From positions 1 to 7,675 of the forward strand of contig JBFZAG010000078.1 in assembly GCA_041309145.1 (NCBI GenBank): DNA of 7,675 bases, in the 5' to 3' direction. The translations under genes were made by a program, and so were the position numbers. Below are positions 5,492 through 7,675 of this stretch, piece after piece. How positions within the stretch are numbered: the first letter of the stretch is position 1; each line of letters begins with the position of its first letter. This DNA comes from JAPLLS01 sp041309145. Lineage in GTDB: Bacteria > Omnitrophota > Gorgyraeia > Gygaellales > Profunditerraquicolaceae. The notes below the pieces were generated by a model that had not been told where the DNA came from, did no database searches, and worked only from the letters and a program-made list of their open reading frames with translations.

Positions 5492-6676
5492 ATGGCCAAA
5501 CTGACCGTGAAAGACCTGGATTTAAAAGATAAGATTGTTTTGATGCGCGCGGATTTCAATGTCCCGCTTGACGCCGAGCTGAACATCACTGACGCCACCC
5601 GGATCAGGGAGACTTTACCCACGATCCTTTACATTCTTTCCAGCGGGGCCAAAAAACTGGTTTTGATGAGCCATTTAGGCCGCCCGGACGGAAAAAGAGT
5701 GGATAAATACAGCCTTAAACCCGTAGCCAAGAAGTTGGCAGACCTGCTGGGAGAGGGGATCAATTTTCTGGGGGATTGCGTTGGCCCGGACGTCAAAGCC
5801 GCGGTGGATTCTTCAAAAGACAGGGTTATTCTTCTGGAGAACCTGAGATATCACGCCGAAGAAGAGGCTAACGACGAAAATTTCGCCAAGCAGCTGGCTT
5901 CGTTAGCCGAAGTCTTTGTCAATGACGCTTTCGGTACCGCTCACCGGGCTCACGCTTCCACAGCCGGAGTGGACAAATTCCTTAAAAGCGCCGCCGGGTT
6001 CCTGCTGGAAAAAGAAATTAAATACCTGGGGGAGGCGGTAAGCGATCCGGCCAAGCCTTTTATGGTCATCCTGGGAGGAGCCAAAGTATCGGATAAGATC
6101 GGAGTGATCGAAAATCTGCTGCCTAAATGCGACGCCATTATAATCGGCGGAGGAATGGCTTATACTTTTCTCAAAGCCCAGGGTAAAGCGATAGGAAATT
6201 CCAAGCTTGAGAAAGACAAGCTGGATCTGGCCAAAAGCATCCTGGACAAGGCCTCTTCCCTGAAAAAAGAGATCGTTTTGCCCGTAGATCACCTGGTAGT
6301 GGAAACTGTCGACGCCAACGCCAAATCGGAGATAACCGAAGGAGTTGCGATCGCGGAGGGAAAGATCGCCGTGGATATCGGGCCGAAGACTATTCAGCTT
6401 TTTAATTCTAAGCTTAGCAGCGCCAAGACCATAGTCTGGAACGGCCCGCTGGGCATATTCGAAATGGACGCTTTCAGCAAAGGGACCGCGGAGGTTGGAA
6501 AATGTCTGGCCGGATTAAAAGCGGTCACTATCATCGGCGGAGGGGATACCGCCGCGGCGGTGGCTAAGTTCGGATTACAGGATAAAATGACCCATATTTC
6601 CACAGGCGGCGGAGCGAGCTTGGAGTTTTTAGAGGGTAAGACCCTTCCCGGTATCGCGGCATTAACCGATAAATGA
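5492..6676 (+). CDS. pgk: Phosphoglycerate kinase
   Basis: 394 residues, full length for a bacterial enzyme. It interconverts 1,3-bisphosphoglycerate + ADP and 3-phosphoglycerate + ATP in glycolysis and gluconeogenesis, in the cytoplasm. N-terminal (phosphoglycerate) domain: RADFNVPL (19-26), SHLGRPDG (60-67), NLRYHAEEEAND (117-128), VNDAFGTAHRAHAS (143-156). C-terminal (nucleotide) domain: GGAKVSDKIGV (195-205), GGGMAYTFLKAQG (219-231), WNGPLGIFE (316-324), GGGDTAAAV (349-357) and HISTGGGASLEFLEG (368-382). The basic substrate-binding residues around Arg37/39, His61, Arg119 and Arg152 are present. The start is fixed by the AAAGGAG site and the family N terminus. It heads an operon with tpiA and secG; no gapdh gene is in view. 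Confidence 0.98.
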   Translation: MAKLTVKDLDLKDKIVLMRADFNVPLDAELNITDATRIRETLPTILYILSSGAKKLVLMSHLGRPDGKRVDKYSLKPVAKKLADLLGEGINFLGDCVGPDVKAAVDSSKDRVILLENLRYHAEEEANDENFAKQLASLAEVFVNDAFGTAHRAHASTAGVDKFLKSAAGFLLEKEIKYLGEAVSDPAKPFMVILGGAKVSDKIGVIENLLPKCDAIIIGGGMAYTFLKAQGKAIGNSKLEKDKLDLAKSILDKASSLKKEIVLPVDHLVVETVDANAKSEITEGVAIAEGKIAVDIGPKTIQLFNSKLSSAKTIVWNGPLGIFEMDAFSKGTAEVGKCLAGLKAVTIIGGGDTAAAVAKFGLQDKMTHISTGGGASLEFLEGKTLPGIAALTDK

Positions 6677-6678
6677 GG
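6675..6678 (+). promoter_or_regulatory. Ribosome binding site of tpiA overlapping the pgk stop codon
   Basis: GAGG shares two bases with the pgk TGA (6674-6676) and sits 8 bases before the tpiA ATG. This arrangement favours coupled translation and balanced yields of the two glycolytic enzymes. Confidence 0.6.
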
Positions 6679-6686
6679 ATATTTCT

Positions 6687-7466
6687 ATGCGCAAACCGAT
6701 AATTGCAGGCAACTGGAAGATGTACAAGACTATCGGCCAGGCAATCGAGCTGGCTAACGGACTGAAAAGAGAATTCTTTAAGATCGAGCCGGCTGACATT
6801 GACATTGTCCTTTGTCCGGTTTATACTTGCTTAAGCGAAGTAGCGGAAGTGATCTTTAATTCCAATATCTCGCTGGGAGCGCAGGATGTCTACTGGCAGG
6901 ATGAAGGAGCGTTTACCGGAGAGGTTTCCGCGCCGATGCTCAAAGACGTCGGCTGCGCTTACGCGATCATCGGCCATTCCGAGCGCAGGCAGTTTTTCGG
7001 GGAGACCAATGAAACGGTCAACAAGAAGATAAAAGCGGCTTTAAAAGCCGGGCTTGTTCCCATCGTTTGCGTAGGAGAATCTTTGGCTCAGCGGGAAGCC
7101 GGACAGACTTTTGAGGTTTTGACCGACCATATCCAGAACGGCTTGCTCGGTCTGAGCGCGGAAGAAGTTTCCAGGACCGTGATCGCCTATGAGCCGGTCT
7201 GGGCCATCGGGACCGGAAAAACCGCGACCTCGGCCCAGGCTCAGGAAGCGCATAAATTTATCAGGGAGCAACTGGTCAAGTTATACAATAAGGATGTTGC
7301 CGACGCTGTCAGGATCCAATACGGCGGCAGCGTTAAACCGGAAAATACCGAAGAACTGTTGAGCCAGCCTGACGTTGACGGAGCGTTAGTCGGCGGGGCC
7401 AGCCTTAAAGTCGAGTCTTTTTCCGAAATCGTAAAGCGCAGTCTTAAATTTAAGTTTAAAAAATGA
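6687..7466 (+). CDS. tpiA: Triose-phosphate isomerase
   Basis: 259 residues, full length. It interconverts dihydroxyacetone phosphate and glyceraldehyde 3-phosphate in the cytoplasm as a (beta/alpha)8 barrel. The catalytic residues are visible: Lys11 in AGNWKMYKT (7-15), His97 in IIGHSERRQFFGE (94-106) and Glu169 in AYEPVWAIGTGKTAT (167-181), which also contains the flexible loop 6. The phosphate-binding YGGSVKPEN (212-220) and GALVGGASL (232-240) are intact. It starts 10 bases after pgk and its TGA overlaps the secG ATG. Nothing in the sequence suggests loss of activity. Confidence 0.98.
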   Translation: MRKPIIAGNWKMYKTIGQAIELANGLKREFFKIEPADIDIVLCPVYTCLSEVAEVIFNSNISLGAQDVYWQDEGAFTGEVSAPMLKDVGCAYAIIGHSERRQFFGETNETVNKKIKAALKAGLVPIVCVGESLAQREAGQTFEVLTDHIQNGLLGLSAEEVSRTVIAYEPVWAIGTGKTATSAQAQEAHKFIREQLVKLYNKDVADAVRIQYGGSVKPENTEELLSQPDVDGALVGGASLKVESFSEIVKRSLKFKFKK

Positions 7467-7675
7467 TAAGTGTAGTGATCTTTATCCACGTAGTTGTTTG
7501 CGTAGTCCTGATCGCCTTGATCCTGATCCAAAGAGGAAGGGGCGGGGGGTTTATCGAGAGTTTCTCGGGGCTGGAGAATATGTTCGGGACCAAGACCAGC
7601 GCGTTCCTTTCTAAGGCGACTTCGGTCCTGGCGGTATTTTTCTTTCTTTCCTGCTTGATACTGGCTTTTCTGTCA
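7463..7675 (+). CDS. secG: Preprotein translocase subunit SecG, cut by the right edge
   Basis: 71 codons are visible and the frame is still open at the last base. SecG is the small inner-membrane subunit of the SecYEG channel that assists SecA-driven export. The visible protein has a first membrane helix (about 3-22), the family signature QRGRGGGF (23-30), a cytoplasmic loop with FSGLENMFGTKTSAFLSKAT (34-53), and a second membrane helix (54-71). SecG proteins are usually 75-120 residues, so only the C-terminal tail is missing. The ATG overlaps the tpiA stop (ATGA), with no ribosome binding site, which indicates re-initiation. A tpiA-secG (or pgk-tpiA-secG) order occurs in several phyla. Confidence 0.93.
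   Translation, partial: MISVVIFIHVVVCVVLIALILIQRGRGGGFIESFSGLENMFGTKTSAFLSKATSVLAVFFFLSCLILAFLS

Overview
The window is about 50% GC and carries seven protein genes, all on the + strand, in two tightly packed blocks separated by roughly 950 bases without a convincing gene. It reads as the chromosome of a Gram-negative-type (two-membrane) bacterium, because it has a SurA-like periplasmic chaperone with a signal peptide. The gene order (mfd, surA-like, pdxA, rsmA, then pgk, tpiA, secG), the compact Mfd and the palindrome-rich spacer make me suspect an uncultured candidate-phylum lineage such as Omnitrophota. That placement is an inference from memory of gene order, not from a search.

Block 1 (1-4538) holds four genes. 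The 3' part of mfd (transcription-repair coupling factor) runs off the left edge. It is followed 2 bases later by a SurA/PpiC-type chaperone gene, 1 base later by pdxA (vitamin B6 synthesis), and then by rsmA/ksgA (16S rRNA dimethyltransferase), whose start lies inside the pdxA end. This is almost certainly one operon with translational coupling. The surA-pdxA-rsmA order is also that of enterobacteria, where these genes follow lptD. The Mfd lacks the central D1b/D3 region and the C-terminal autoinhibitory D7 domain. The pdxA/rsmA overlap contains an in-phase A AAA AAA slippery heptamer.

The spacer (4539-5491) is the most unusual part. It is a chain of palindromic modules: a 174-base element with about 24-base terminal inverted repeats (4564-4737), a 217-base element with a perfect 16-base terminal inverted repeat and nested pairing (4771-4987), a possible orphan promoter (4985-5012), a long imperfect palindrome enclosing a perfect 12-bp hairpin (5071-5192), and a contiguous array of three related hairpin units (5250-5432). 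The first two hairpin units to the left of pgk share loop and linker sequences, while their stem arms differ in a compensatory way. I read the spacer as dispersed palindromic elements and/or structured RNA, not protein.

Block 2 (5436-7675) begins with a clear sigma-70-type promoter (TTGACA, 17 bases, TATATT). It drives pgk, tpiA (10 bases later, with its ribosome binding site across the pgk stop) and secG (ATGA overlap, cut by the right edge). This gives two consecutive glycolytic enzymes plus a Sec translocon subunit, an arrangement found in several bacterial groups.
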